NCBI GenBank assembly: GCA_022824945.1
Contig: JAJDYX010000031.1
Coordinates: 1 to 64,000, forward strand
DNA: 64,000 nt
DNA from: Candidatus Latescibacterota bacterium
Lineage (GTDB): Bacteria > Latescibacterota > UBA2968
Direction: 5' to 3'
The stretch's first letter is position 1, and each line of letters opens with the position of its first letter. The position numbers and the translations under genes are program-made. The notes beneath the pieces are model-generated. The model was not told the DNA's origin and ran no database searches. It saw only the letters and a list, made by a program, of their open reading frames with translations. Below are positions 39,359-49,600 of the stretch, in pieces.

Positions 39359-40213
39359 ATGGCCCAAACGGGACCTGTTTGTGTCTCGGTGATTAACATG
39401 AAAGGCGGCGTCGGTAAGACTACTATTGCGGCGTTGCTGAGTCGGTATGCGGCGTTACGTCTTGATCTTGATGTCCTTGCGATTGACCTGGATCCACAAG
39501 CTAATCTATCTCAGGCTTTTATGAGGGATAGAAATTATAGGCAGTTTATAAACAACCAGTCTCCATCAATTGTTGAGATATTTAATGGATATCGCCCCCC
39601 AACCTCCAGTAGTACATCACCTAGTCCACTTGATGTTGCGAGCGTAACTATCGGCAATACTCCATTAGGAGGCCGCAATCTGCAAGTCATTCCTTCGAGA
39701 TTTGATTTTTCAGATAACTTGGTTAACTCACTTAAACCTGATCCGAGGATACTGGCACGGTTTATATCTGATAATTTTCAAAACAAAGACCTCATTATCA
39801 TAGATTGTGCTCCGACAGAATCGATATTCACCCGGGCTGCATACCACGCCTCCCGTTACATCCTTGTGCCCGTCAAGCCTGAGTATTTTGCAACTATTGG
39901 CTTCCCATTGCTGAATGAATCCCTTAATACATTTAGAAACCATAATCGAGGCCACCAGATTGATGTTATCGGCGTCGTTATCAACAATTCGTCATATCAT
40001 TACAGCGGAAACAGGGGAGGGCCCGAAAGGCATAGAGCGATGCTTGAAATACGTCAAGACGCTGGAGAAAGCGGATGGCGCATATTCGAGAACCAGATTC
40101 CTCTCTCTCGTGGATTCCCCAAAATGATGCGTGGAGATTTTAGTCACCAGGGAAACGCCTATAAATTTAGTAGATTTGCGAGCGAGTTTTTCCAAGAGCT
40201 CGGGTTTGAATGA
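39359..40213 (+). CDS. ParA/MinD-family ATPase
   Basis: A protein of 284 residues. The deviant Walker A KGGVGKTT (residues 15-22), DLDPQANLSQAF (switch region) and DCAPTE (Walker B) are those of ParA partition ATPases. AGGAG sits six bases before the ATG. The C-terminal part (NRGGPERHRAMLEIRQ, KMMRGDFSHQGNAYKFSRFA) is not a classical MinD tail. The next gene overlaps or nearly overlaps its stop. No ParB or parS site is visible, so it is not an ordinary plasmid-partition pair. Location directly before a type I restriction locus suggests a role in a defence or mobile module, but this is inference. Confidence 0.88.
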   Translation: MAQTGPVCVSVINMKGGVGKTTIAALLSRYAALRLDLDVLAIDLDPQANLSQAFMRDRNYRQFINNQSPSIVEIFNGYRPPTSSSTSPSPLDVASVTIGNTPLGGRNLQVIPSRFDFSDNLVNSLKPDPRILARFISDNFQNKDLIIIDCAPTESIFTRAAYHASRYILVPVKPEYFATIGFPLLNESLNTFRNHNRGHQIDVIGVVINNSSYHYSGNRGGPERHRAMLEIRQDAGESGWRIFENQIPLSRGFPKMMRGDFSHQGNAYKFSRFASEFFQELGFE

Positions 40214-40230
40214 GGTCAGGAGGATTGCTT

Positions 40231-40758
40231 ATGACTAAAGTTAAACTCAAAAATACGCTGCGTTTGATGGTCCGCCAATATGGTTTTGAGCAAGTTGACC
40301 GATCTCTAAGGGAAATTCGTCTTGCTGATCGTCAACCTAAAAGCTCCAAACAGAGCAAAGTGTTATCTGATAACAAAGCGATGACAAATCCTCAAAAAAA
40401 GAGGACAAAGGTTAATGCGCCTGAATATGTTGCAAAAATGGAACTCTCCGAGGAGAAAGAGTCGATAGCAGTTGAGCTTGCGAACAGATTTGAAAACAAG
40501 GCTTTTCTCCCAACCTTTGGCGACATTAGAAATTTCTGCCAGATTTACGGGATTGATGAACCCGCGTCCAAATCTCGAGCCAGTGCTATACCGAGGGTTT
40601 TTAAGTTCATAGCGACAATGGAAACGGACGAGATTCAGACAATTTTGGACGATGGGATGTTTTCGGGGCCATCGCAGCTTGGACCTATCTCGGACGCAAT
40701 CCGACGAAACGGTAGAGCCGCCCGTACCTACACACCTCCCCCTCCATCTGCGCGTTAA
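40231..40758 (+). CDS. Small partner protein of the ParA-like ATPase
   Basis: A protein of 175 residues from the ATG at 40231, favoured by AGGAGG seven bases upstream; an ATG at 40210 overlaps the ParA stop. The N-terminal third is basic and Gln-rich with a possible DNA-binding helix (TLRLMVRQYGFEQVDRSL). The C-terminal half (FLPTFGDIRNFCQIYGID, then SRASAIPRVFKF) looks like a small helical domain. I do not recognise a family. Its position suggests a ParA partner, taking the place of ParB. Confidence 0.7.
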   Translation: MTKVKLKNTLRLMVRQYGFEQVDRSLREIRLADRQPKSSKQSKVLSDNKAMTNPQKKRTKVNAPEYVAKMELSEEKESIAVELANRFENKAFLPTFGDIRNFCQIYGIDEPASKSRASAIPRVFKFIATMETDEIQTILDDGMFSGPSQLGPISDAIRRNGRAARTYTPPPPSAR

Positions 40759-41128
40759 AACTGGTTCCCCTTAAGAAGTCCCCATCAGATCATTGAACTC
40801 TTTTCAGAAGATTGTACCATGCTTTACGCTTTTTGCTATACGCGTAAAAGTGTCGGCATCTTTCCCGTCAAAAAACCACCTCTGTCCACCCTATCGCTCA
40901 AATCCATAAAATCTAATACTTTTTAGCGAATTTGTGTGGGACTATCCACTACTTGAAATTAGGCCCCCAAGGAAATCATTGACTATGGAGACGAATAAGA
41001 AGCCCTTTGATGCCGTGCAGAAACAGTACATTGATGCACACCTCTGTGGCAATGCGACAAAGGCACAGCCAAATCCTGATTATTGTGACAACGGACCTCC
41101 GTGCCCCACTATTTAAAAGGAAAAAGGT
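40759..41128. other. Intergenic region between the ParA module and hsdR
   Basis: No convincing full gene in 370 bases. An inverted repeat tttacgc (40823-40829) / gcgtaaa (40842-40848) may be an operator or weak terminator. At 40985-41116 a 43-codon frame (METNKKPFDAVQKQYIDAHL...) is open; its middle loosely resembles the start of phage terminase small subunits, but it is too short to call. Confidence 0.5.
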
Positions 41129-43507
41129 ATGAATGAGGCTGATACGTGCCGCAAGTATGTCGTTCCGGCTCTTCAATCTGCTGGTTGGGATGACGCCCCA
41201 CACCGTATCAACGAACAGGTGATATTTACAGATGGACGTATTACTGTAGCCAACCAGGTAGCACGTAGGCAGAAAGGAAAAAAGCCTGATTACATCCTGC
41301 GTTATCGTCCCGATATACCAATCGCTGTAGTGGAAGCGAAGTCAGACACCTCCACTGTCGGAGAGGGTATGCAGCAAGCAAAGGATTACGCTGAAATCCT
41401 CGGATTGAAATTTGCTTATGCAACCAATGGTATTGAGATACTTGAATTTGACTACACAACTGGTATTGAGCGTCTCATTACCGCATATCCCACACCTGAT
41501 GAACTATGGTTTCGTCTCTGTCAGGCTGATAAAATCACGGACGAGACGGAAAAATGCCTACTCTCTTCGTCATACGCTCTCACTGATAAACCTCCGCGCT
41601 ATTATCAAGAAATCGCCATCAACCGAACTATCCAAAGCGTACTTCAAAAAGAAAAACGAATTCTTCTTACGATGGCTACCGGCACCGGCAAGACCTTCGT
41701 AGCGTTTCAGATATGCTGGAAACTCTGGAATTCACGCTGGAACAAAGATGGTAGCCATCGTCGGCCGAGGATTCTCTATCTCTCCGACAGAAATATCCTG
41801 ATAGACGATCCAAAGGACAAAACTTTCGCTCCTTTTGGGGATGCACGCTGGAAGATTGAGAATGGCGAGGCTATCAAAAGCCGCGAAATGTATTTTGCCA
41901 TCTATCAAGCCATCGCACGGGATGAAAAACGACCAGGACTTTACCGTGAGTATGATCCATCCTTTTTTGATCTCATTATCGTTGACGAGTGCCATCGGGG
42001 CAGTGCCCGCGATACAAGCAATTGGCGCGAGATTCTGGAATACTTCCAGCCAGCTTACCAAATTGGTATGACCGCAACACCACAGCGGCAGGACAATCGA
42101 AACACCTATCGCTACTTTGGCGACCCCATCTACACCTACAGTTTGCGTCAAGGAATTGAAGATGGTTTTCTTGCGCCCTACCGGGTTCACAGAGTCATTA
42201 CGGCCTGGGATGCAAAGGGCTGGCGTCCAAGCAAAGGCGACTTAGACCGCTATGGACGCGAGATTCCCGATACGGAATATCATACCTACGACTTCGAGCG
42301 CGTAGTCGCACTACGGGCGCGAACAGAAGCTGTTGCCAGACATATTACCGCACATTTGAAGGCAACAGACCGTTTCGCAAAAACGATTGTCTTTTGTGTT
42401 GATCAAGAGCATGCTGATGAAATGCGACGAGCCCTGAACAATCTGAATGCAGATCTCGTACAACAATACCCCGATTACGTATGTCGCGTCACTTCCGATG
42501 AGGGAGATATCGGAAAGGGTCATTTGAGCAATTTTCAGGATGTTGAGCGCCAAACTCCCGTTATCCTGACCACCTCTCAACTGCTCACGACCGGCGTTGA
42601 TGCCCCTACAGTGAAAAATATTGCACTCGTACGCGTTATCAATTCTATGACGGAGTTCAAGCAGATCATCGGACGTGGAACTCGTGTGAGAGATGACTAC
42701 AATAAACTGTTTTTTTACATCTTGGACTATACAGGTTCAGCGACCAGACAATTCAATGATCCCGATTTTGATGGTGATCCAGCCGAACCACCGTTTGAAG
42801 TGGCTATCGGAGATGGAACAGATATCTCTGAATTGGAAATTTCGCGTGAGGTAGCTCCTCACTATACTCCATCACATGAAGATACGACAAATGGTGGAAA
42901 AATACTCCTTCCACCTGATCCTGCACCTGTAGAACCGCGAAAATACTATTTTGATAGCGGGCAGGTAGAAATTGCAGCTCATCTGGTATATGAGCTCGAA
43001 CCGAGTGGAAAACGACTTCGTGTCGTCACATATACGGACTACACCGCTGGGCAAGTACGTTCTCTCTACCGCAATGCCGCTGAGTTACGGAGCGATTGGG
43101 CTAATCCAAATCAGCGCAAGGAAATCATTGATAAACTCGCTCAACGCGGCATTGATTGCGATGAACTCGCCAAGATATCCGATCAACCCGACGCGGATCC
43201 TCTTGATCTGATCTGTCACCTGGCCTTCAATGCACCTGTGCGAACTCGCAAGGAACGGACACAGAAGTTGCGAAATGAAAAAAGGGATTTCTTTGAGCAG
43301 TTTGGTCCAGATGCTCGCCAAGTTCTTGATGAACTTTTGGACAAATATACAGATCACGGCACCACACAGTTTGTCATACCCGATGTGCTGGAAGTTCCGC
43401 CAATCAACCAACACGGAAATGTGCTGGAGATTGCAAAGCTATTTGGCGGTGCGGACAAGCTCCGTGATGTGGTCAATAAACTACAAACATTACTTTATGC
43501 TGCATAG
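41129..43507 (+). CDS. hsdR: Type I restriction enzyme, R subunit (EcoEI-like)
   Basis: A protein of 792 residues. The N-terminal nuclease of the PD-(D/E)xK type is visible as KPDYILRY and IAVVEAKS. It is followed by the DEAD-type translocase with MATGTGKT (182-189), DECH (286-289), GMTATPQR and the C-terminal lobe (QIIGRGTRVRDDYNK), then the EcoEI-type C-terminal region. AAGGAAAAAGG precedes the ATG. It cuts unmethylated DNA after ATP-driven translocation together with HsdM and HsdS just downstream. Confidence 0.94.
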   Translation: MNEADTCRKYVVPALQSAGWDDAPHRINEQVIFTDGRITVANQVARRQKGKKPDYILRYRPDIPIAVVEAKSDTSTVGEGMQQAKDYAEILGLKFAYATNGIEILEFDYTTGIERLITAYPTPDELWFRLCQADKITDETEKCLLSSSYALTDKPPRYYQEIAINRTIQSVLQKEKRILLTMATGTGKTFVAFQICWKLWNSRWNKDGSHRRPRILYLSDRNILIDDPKDKTFAPFGDARWKIENGEAIKSREMYFAIYQAIARDEKRPGLYREYDPSFFDLIIVDECHRGSARDTSNWREILEYFQPAYQIGMTATPQRQDNRNTYRYFGDPIYTYSLRQGIEDGFLAPYRVHRVITAWDAKGWRPSKGDLDRYGREIPDTEYHTYDFERVVALRARTEAVARHITAHLKATDRFAKTIVFCVDQEHADEMRRALNNLNADLVQQYPDYVCRVTSDEGDIGKGHLSNFQDVERQTPVILTTSQLLTTGVDAPTVKNIALVRVINSMTEFKQIIGRGTRVRDDYNKLFFYILDYTGSATRQFNDPDFDGDPAEPPFEVAIGDGTDISELEISREVAPHYTPSHEDTTNGGKILLPPDPAPVEPRKYYFDSGQVEIAAHLVYELEPSGKRLRVVTYTDYTAGQVRSLYRNAAELRSDWANPNQRKEIIDKLAQRGIDCDELAKISDQPDADPLDLICHLAFNAPVRTRKERTQKLRNEKRDFFEQFGPDARQVLDELLDKYTDHGTTQFVIPDVLEVPPINQHGNVLEIAKLFGGADKLRDVVNKLQTLLYAA

Positions 43508-43518
43508 AAAGGGAATAA

Positions 43519-45051
43519 ATGACAAAAACCAAAAAGACCGCACAAGATCAACCACAGACCACAGCACAGCAGATCAGTAACCTCATCAAATCTGCCCGTG
43601 ATATTATGCGAAAAGATAAAGGTCTATCAACGGATATAGATCGACTGCCGCTTTTAACCTGGATTATGTTTCTCAAGTTCCTTGACGATATGGAGCAGAT
43701 TGAGGAACCAAAAGCAACGATGCGCGGAGAGAAATACCGACCAGCTATTGAGACTCCGTATAGATGGCGAGATTGGGCGGCAAATGAAGCTGGTATAACT
43801 GGACCTGAATTGCTTGCATTCGTCAACCAAGATGAGGCTATAAGACCTGATGGAAGTAGAGGTCCCGGATTATTGGCTTATTTGAGAAATCTTGAAGGTG
43901 GAAACAATACTCTACGAAGACGAGAGGTTGTGGCAATAGTTTTCAGGGATATCACTTGCAGGATGCTCAGTGGCTATTTGTTACGCGACGTGATCAATCA
44001 AGTAAATGGCATCCATTTCTCAGAGGAGATCTTCACCCTCGGACACTTGTATGAGACGATGTTACGTGAGATGCGCGACGCTGCTGGAGAAAATGGCGAG
44101 TTTTATACGCCACGCCCTGTAGTGAAATTTGTGGTTGAAGTCGTAAATCCGCAGTTAGGTGAGATGGTGCTTGATCCCGCTTGTGGAACCGGTGGATTCT
44201 TGGTCGAGGCATATCAGCATCTTGAAAAGCAATGCGAAACAGTTGAGAATCGGAGCGTACTGCAGAATAAGAGCCTTTATGGTGGGGAGGCAAAGCCGCT
44301 ACCGTTTTTGTTGTGTCAGATGAATCTGCTTCTGCATGGGATGGAAGCCCCAGAAATTGATCCGGGGAATAGTCTGCGTTTTAAGTTGACTGAGATTGGG
44401 GACAAGGACCGCGTGGATGTGGTATTGACCAATCCTCCTTTCGGTGGTGAAGAGGAGGCTGGAATCAGGGGTAACTTTCCTTCTGACTTGCAGACTTCAG
44501 AGACTGCATTGCTCTTCTTGCAGTTGATTATGCGGAGGCTAAGCCGAGGAGGTGGACGTGCGGCTGTAGTTGTTCCGAATGGAACACTATTTGGTGATGG
44601 AGTATGTGCGCGGATAAAGGAACAGTTGTTGAAGGAATTCAATCTCCATACGATTGTGCGGTTGCCCAAGGGCGTTTTCGAGCCATATACGGATATTCCA
44701 ACCAATATTCTATTTTTTAATAGATTAGGAGCTACAAAGGATGTGTGGTATTACGAACACCCGCTTCCTGAAGGCAGAAAGAACTATACGAAGACCAAAC
44801 CCATTCAGTTTGAAGAGTTTGTATCTTGCCTTGAATGGTGGGATAACCGCGAGGAAAATGAGCAAGCCTGGAAGATTTCCTCCGAGGAACTGCTTGAGAA
44901 CAATTGCAATCTGGATTTGAAGAACCCTCGTAGCAAGGAGGAATTGGTGCATTTGCCACCGGAGAAACTGGTTGAGGGTGTTATTAAAAAGGAAAAGCGT
45001 ATCTTAGAGATTATGGCTGAGATTAAGGGTATGTTGGGAGAAAAGATATGA
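43519..45051 (+). CDS. hsdM: Type I restriction-modification system, methyltransferase subunit M
   Basis: A protein of 510 residues. N-terminal HsdM helical domain (TWIMFLKFLDDMEQ), then the N6-adenine methyltransferase core: motif I DPACGTGG (219-226) and motif IV NPPF (305-308, within LTNPPFGGEEEAG). With HsdS it methylates the host site and, with HsdR, licenses cutting. The gap to hsdR is 11 bases, and its stop overlaps the hsdS start (ATGA), so the three genes are one operon. Confidence 0.95.
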   Translation: MTKTKKTAQDQPQTTAQQISNLIKSARDIMRKDKGLSTDIDRLPLLTWIMFLKFLDDMEQIEEPKATMRGEKYRPAIETPYRWRDWAANEAGITGPELLAFVNQDEAIRPDGSRGPGLLAYLRNLEGGNNTLRRREVVAIVFRDITCRMLSGYLLRDVINQVNGIHFSEEIFTLGHLYETMLREMRDAAGENGEFYTPRPVVKFVVEVVNPQLGEMVLDPACGTGGFLVEAYQHLEKQCETVENRSVLQNKSLYGGEAKPLPFLLCQMNLLLHGMEAPEIDPGNSLRFKLTEIGDKDRVDVVLTNPPFGGEEEAGIRGNFPSDLQTSETALLFLQLIMRRLSRGGGRAAVVVPNGTLFGDGVCARIKEQLLKEFNLHTIVRLPKGVFEPYTDIPTNILFFNRLGATKDVWYYEHPLPEGRKNYTKTKPIQFEEFVSCLEWWDNREENEQAWKISSEELLENNCNLDLKNPRSKEELVHLPPEKLVEGVIKKEKRILEIMAEIKGMLGEKI

Positions 45052-46235
45052 TTTCAAGGTGGTCGAAGATTAGATTAGGGAATGTGCTAAAGCGTTCTAG
45101 AGATACCATTGAAATTGAACCTCAAATCGAATACCGTGAAGTCACAGTCAAATTATGGGGAAAAGGAATAAAATTACGTAGAACCATTTTAGGCGCAGAA
45201 ATTTCGGCCAATAAGCGTTTTAAGGCCAAGACAGACCAATTCATAGTTTCACGAATTGATGCACGTAATGGTGCGTTTGGCTTGATTCCCTCTGAACTAA
45301 ATGGAGCAGTTGTCACTACTGATTTCCCTTTATTCAATATAGAATGCGACCGGATTTTGCCAACCTACTTGAATTGGTTGAGCAAAACAGATTATTTTGT
45401 TTCTATGTGTCAACAGGCCAGTGAGGGGACTACAAACAGGGTTCGTCTTCAAGAAGATCGATTCCTTAATCTTGAAATCCCGTTTCCGTCTCTTGAAGAT
45501 CAAAAGCGGATTGTTGCTCGGATTGAGGATTTGGCGAGTAAGGCCGCTGAGGCTCAGAGATTGCGGTGGCAGTCAGTTGATGAAACAGAAACATTGATAG
45601 ATTCAGCATTAAATACGGTATTTGGTAGAGCTGAACTTAAATCATTCCTCACTCCAATTGCAGATGCAGACCTATCGCTAAATCGTGAATCCCGAAATCC
45701 TAATGTCTCAGCACCTGACGATAAGTTTCTATATGTTGACATATCTTCTCTTGGGCAAGGACCATCTATTCTAAATTCTGCGAGAGAATTACTTGGGAAA
45801 GAAGCACCATCCCGTGCCCGCCGAGTTATTCACACAGATGATGTTATTTTTTCCACTGTCAGACCATATTTGCGTGCTATAGCGAAAATAGGTGATCAAC
45901 TTGATGGCCAAATATGCTCCACAGGTTTTGCCGTATTCTCCTGTGGCCCTTCGATCAATCCAGATTTTCTCCTTCTTATGTTGTGTTCACCCTTTTTTAT
46001 TGACCAGTGTATGGCCTTATCAACAGGTGCTCATTATCCCGCAATCAACGACAAAAATCTCAAAAAAGTATTTATAGTTGTCCCTCCGTTATCTGAGCAG
46101 GAACGAATTGTTACCTATCTCTATGATCTATACCACACGCTAAACACCCTAAAACAGTTGCAAATTGAATCAACTGCTGAACTCGATGTCCTACTTCCCT
46201 CTGTCCTCGACAGAGCATTCAAAGGGGAATTATAA
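45048..46235 (+). CDS. hsdS: Type I restriction-modification system, specificity subunit S
   Basis: A protein of 395 residues with two half-units, each a variable recognition domain followed by a conserved helix. The first conserved segment is FPSLEDQKRIVARIEDLASK, the second VVPPLSEQERIVTYLYDL. These set which split DNA sequence the enzyme recognises; the site cannot be read from the protein. Two recognition domains and normal length suggest an intact subunit. Ends 130 bases before a promoter-tRNA-terminator unit. Confidence 0.93.
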   Translation: MISRWSKIRLGNVLKRSRDTIEIEPQIEYREVTVKLWGKGIKLRRTILGAEISANKRFKAKTDQFIVSRIDARNGAFGLIPSELNGAVVTTDFPLFNIECDRILPTYLNWLSKTDYFVSMCQQASEGTTNRVRLQEDRFLNLEIPFPSLEDQKRIVARIEDLASKAAEAQRLRWQSVDETETLIDSALNTVFGRAELKSFLTPIADADLSLNRESRNPNVSAPDDKFLYVDISSLGQGPSILNSARELLGKEAPSRARRVIHTDDVIFSTVRPYLRAIAKIGDQLDGQICSTGFAVFSCGPSINPDFLLLMLCSPFFIDQCMALSTGAHYPAINDKNLKKVFIVVPPLSEQERIVTYLYDLYHTLNTLKQLQIESTAELDVLLPSVLDRAFKGEL

Positions 46236-46310
46236 ATCCGAAAAATGAAGTTGCTGAAGATATGAGTGCTCACCACAGATCGACGTTGCAAGATTTAATT
46301 TCTTAAAGCC

Positions 46311-46339
46311 TTTACAATAAGCAATATGTTTGGTATATT
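46311..46339 (+). promoter_or_regulatory. Promoter of the CAU-anticodon tRNA
   Basis: TTTACA (46311-46316) and TATATT (46334-46339) with a 17-base spacer, each five of six matches to the consensus. Transcription would start about 40 bases before the tRNA. Confidence 0.55.
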
Positions 46340-46365
46340 TTTAGTGTTCGGCCAATCCTGGATAG

Positions 46366-46384
46366 AAACCATGCGTGGTTTTTA
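46366..46384 (+). terminator. Small hairpin with T-run after hsdS
   Basis: aaacca (46366-46371), loop tgcg, tggttt (46376-46381), then ttt. It may end the hsd operon transcript; it lies just before the tRNA. Confidence 0.4.
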
Positions 46385-46385
46385 C

Positions 46386-46474
46386 CCAGGGATGGCTGAG
46401 CGGTTTAAGGCTCCCGACTCATAATCGGGTGATAGGTTTATACCTATCCGCGGGTTCGAATCCCGCTCCCTCCT
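46386..46474 (+). tRNA. Unusual class II tRNA with anticodon CAU
   Basis: The D-stem gct/ggc, a perfect anticodon stem cccga/tcggg with loop ctcataa (anticodon CAT at 46420-46422), a 6-bp variable-arm stem gatagg/cctatc, and a perfect T-arm gcggg-ttcgaat-cccgc are all present. The acceptor pairs only in its inner five positions (aggga/tccct); the outer two are C-C mismatches. CAU tRNAs (Met, fMet, Ile2) are never class II in known bacteria, so this may be a novel tRNA, a tRNA mimic or a decaying gene. Confidence 0.7.
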
Positions 46475-46476
46475 CT

Positions 46477-46530
46477 AAGCCCCTCGCACTATCAGTTATC
46501 CAATTTGATAACTGACTGTGTGGGGGGCTT
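46477..46530 (+). terminator. Strong long-stem terminator after the CAU tRNA
   Basis: A 24-position stem (46477-46500 with 46507-46530; aagcccctcgcac... against ...gtgtggggggctt) has two mismatches and two G-U pairs around loop caattt. Its length suggests a terminator protecting or ending the tRNA transcript. Confidence 0.75.
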
Positions 46531-46545
46531 AGTTGGTTTAACTTT

Positions 46546-46613
46546 CAATACAATAGAGAGTATCTGTATTGCAAATTGGCTGTAATGTGACTACGTTATA
46601 ATGCAGTCACATT
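46546..46613 (+). promoter_or_regulatory. Promoter/operator of the STAND NTPase gene
   Basis: A perfect TATAAT (46597-46602) lies at the centre of a 9-bp inverted repeat, aatgtgact (46584-46592) and agtcacatt (46605-46613). TTGGCT (46576-46581) is a weak -35 with a 15-base spacer. A second inverted pair caatac/gtattg (46546-46571) lies upstream. A repressor binding here would block the promoter. Confidence 0.6.
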
Positions 46614-46669
46614 TATGACGTAATCAGAGATTGGCACCGCAATATTTACAACAAAGAGGATAGACACAA

Positions 46670-49600
46670 ATGCCAACAGTATCCAACCCTTTTTCAACCG
46701 GCGGTGGTGGAACTACATTCGAGCGTGAAATTCAGGCTGGATATGTCGTCAACATGCTCGCCGGCGGGACTGTTCCTTGTTTACCAGAGGGCGAAATCAC
46801 TTCAATACGTGTGCAAGCACGGCAATTAGGAATTGGTATAGATGACATGATGGTTTCCCTTGTAGATACTTATGGTGACCAACACAAGCTTCTGGCTCAA
46901 ATTACGCACAAAATCGCCATAACTGAATCAGATGCTAAATTAGCAGGTGTGCTCAATTTTGCGTGGCAGGATTATAACAATGCATCAGTATTTAACCCAA
47001 ATCACGATGCCATTGTTTTGATTACAGGACCACTTGCTGGAAGAATAACTCAGAATCTTCCCCGCCTGCTCCAATGGGCAAAATATTGCGAGAGTGCAGC
47101 GGAATACATTGACAAGGTGCATACCGCCAACTCCGCATCGGATCCAATGAGAGAATTCCTTAGAGTTATTCGACTGCACCTTGATAAGGCTAAAGGAACA
47201 GCTATAACAGATGATGAATTATGGCGTTTTATCAAAGTATTTCACTGGCTTCACTATGACTTGGACCAGGACGAGAGTACTGATAGAACCTTGTTCCTCA
47301 ATATGGCGCAACTGGCAAAGAATCCGAATGTCACAGACTCTTTAAGCACTATATGGCCGCAGATAATAGATTTCATCGCCCGAGCAAATCCCAATTCTGC
47401 AACGATTACAAAAGACAACCTGCCTGATAAAGTCAAACAATGGTTCAGACCAAATGAAAGTGTTGTGAGGTGTGATTCAATCGAGAGGCTAAGACAACAC
47501 GGGCAAGTGACACTCGATAATATAGATGATCGAATTAGACACGACCTGCATATTGAGCGATTTGCACTTATATCTGAGGCAGTAGATGCTATTTCAGAAA
47601 AGAAAGGAGTTTTAATTGTAGGAAGAGCAGGTATAGGAAAGTCTGCTCTTGCAAAGAACGTCTTGGAGAGACTGCAAAAGGATGCCCCTTGTTTTGTCTT
47701 CAAAGCAGAGGAATTTAATCAACCTCATATTGATGTAGTTTTTTCGAGCATTGGCATAAATGACACTATTCCTCAGCTATCTGCGCGGTTTGCGCTATTA
47801 CCGCGAAAGGTTCTTTTTATTGAGTCATTAGAGCGAATTTTCGAAAGTAATTCTGTTGAGACCATCATTCAATTTCTCACGACTATCGCTGAGGATGATA
47901 CATGGAGAATTGTTGCCTCCTGTAGAATTCATTCACTGGACATGGCCTACCAGCATCTATTATATCCGAGTAGAATTCATAATCTGACAACATTGACGAT
48001 TCCACCATTAGATGCTAATGATTTTGGCAAAATTTTAAGCCAGATACCGAGCATTGCACCTCTCGCGACAAACGATCGTGTAGCTAAACTCTTGAGAATT
48101 CCCCTCTATCTTAAATACGCCAGTTCAATTGACTGGTCAGACTCACCATCCACTCTAACAGAGCAAAAGTTCAAAGATGTGATCTGGCAAAATGTGATCC
48201 AAAGAAGACAGGAAAATATTCGTGGGCTGCCGCTGAAAAGGGAAAAGTGTTTTACGGATATATCACTCAGACGAGCCAGAGCAATGACAGTTACTGTGCC
48301 TTACATAGACTCTGATCCAGAGGCAATCGCAAAACTCATGCAGGATAATATTATCATCGAACAAAACGGGGGATATGCACCTGCACATGACCTTTTTGAG
48401 GATTGGGCACTCATCAGATATATAGACGAACAGTATCAAATCAAGGGTGGTGATATTCTCGCATTTTATGATGCATTAGGAATGGAACTTGCTATTCGGC
48501 GCAGTTTCCGTATCTGGCTATTGGATTCGATCAATGAGAAGTCCGTGCCAGATATTCACGATTTTATCTCAGACTGCTTGGAACTGAATGGCCTGAAACA
48601 GATTTGGAGAGACGATATCATAATTGCTGTACTGCAATCAGAAAATGCGGGCACCTTCCTCCGTGAACAGTGCCAGGCATTGCTCCGTAATGACGGTCAG
48701 TTGTTAAACAGGACAATGCATTTGCTCAGGGTTGCTTGCAAAGAACCCAATATCTCATCACTTAAGCAGTTTAGCGGACTTCATTGGCATGAATTATTCG
48801 CAATTCGTCTGATGTTCTTATGTCCATCTGGATCCGGATGGAAACACGTTATTGAATTCATCCATGCTCATTATGATAAAATCGGCCAGCAGCACCACTT
48901 TACAATTGATGGGGTATTATCCGATTGGATACAAGGGATAGAAAGAGGTCATCCCTTACCAGATGAGGCACGAAAGGTCGGTCTAATTGCACTTTATCGA
49001 CTGTACGATGAAAGAGAGCATTATGGACGAGACAATCACAAAGATCTGATAAGAGTGGTTCTGAGAGTGTGCGAGGTACTCAACTCTGAAATCTCGGAAC
49101 TGGCAAACGCCAAAATTCATGGAGAATCTTGCGAGAGAATATTTGACATTTTTAAAAAAGAAGCTCTGGACTTTCTCTATTCGGAGGAACTCTGTAAGCA
49201 CTATCCTGATATTGTCGTCAAATTGGCAAAGCAGGCCTGGTATTCTCAGAAACCTGATTACAATATGTATAGTGCATCCCCATCTAACATAGAGAAAAAT
49301 TTTGGACTGAATAGTAGCATAAATCATACTTTTTTTCCAGCAAGTAGCTTACAAGGACCTTTTCCAAATTTGCTTAAACATAACGCTGAAAAGGGTGTAG
49401 ATTTCATAATTGAACTCTTAAACCACGCAACATTGTCCTATACAAAATCAGACCTTGACGACGGCGAACCTGTTCAAGTGAATGTGCATCTCAATGATGG
49501 CAAAACCATCCAACAATGGGGTGGGCAAAGGTTATGGTGTCTTTATCGTGGAGCTTCTGTCGCTCCCAATATTTTACAATCTGCATTGATGGCTCTTGAA

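Noticed and set aside
40934..41116. 60-codon frame before hsdR
   Set aside because: Only the inner part (from 40985) has an ATG, it is short, ends just before the hsdR RBS and has no clear homology; kept only as a remark.
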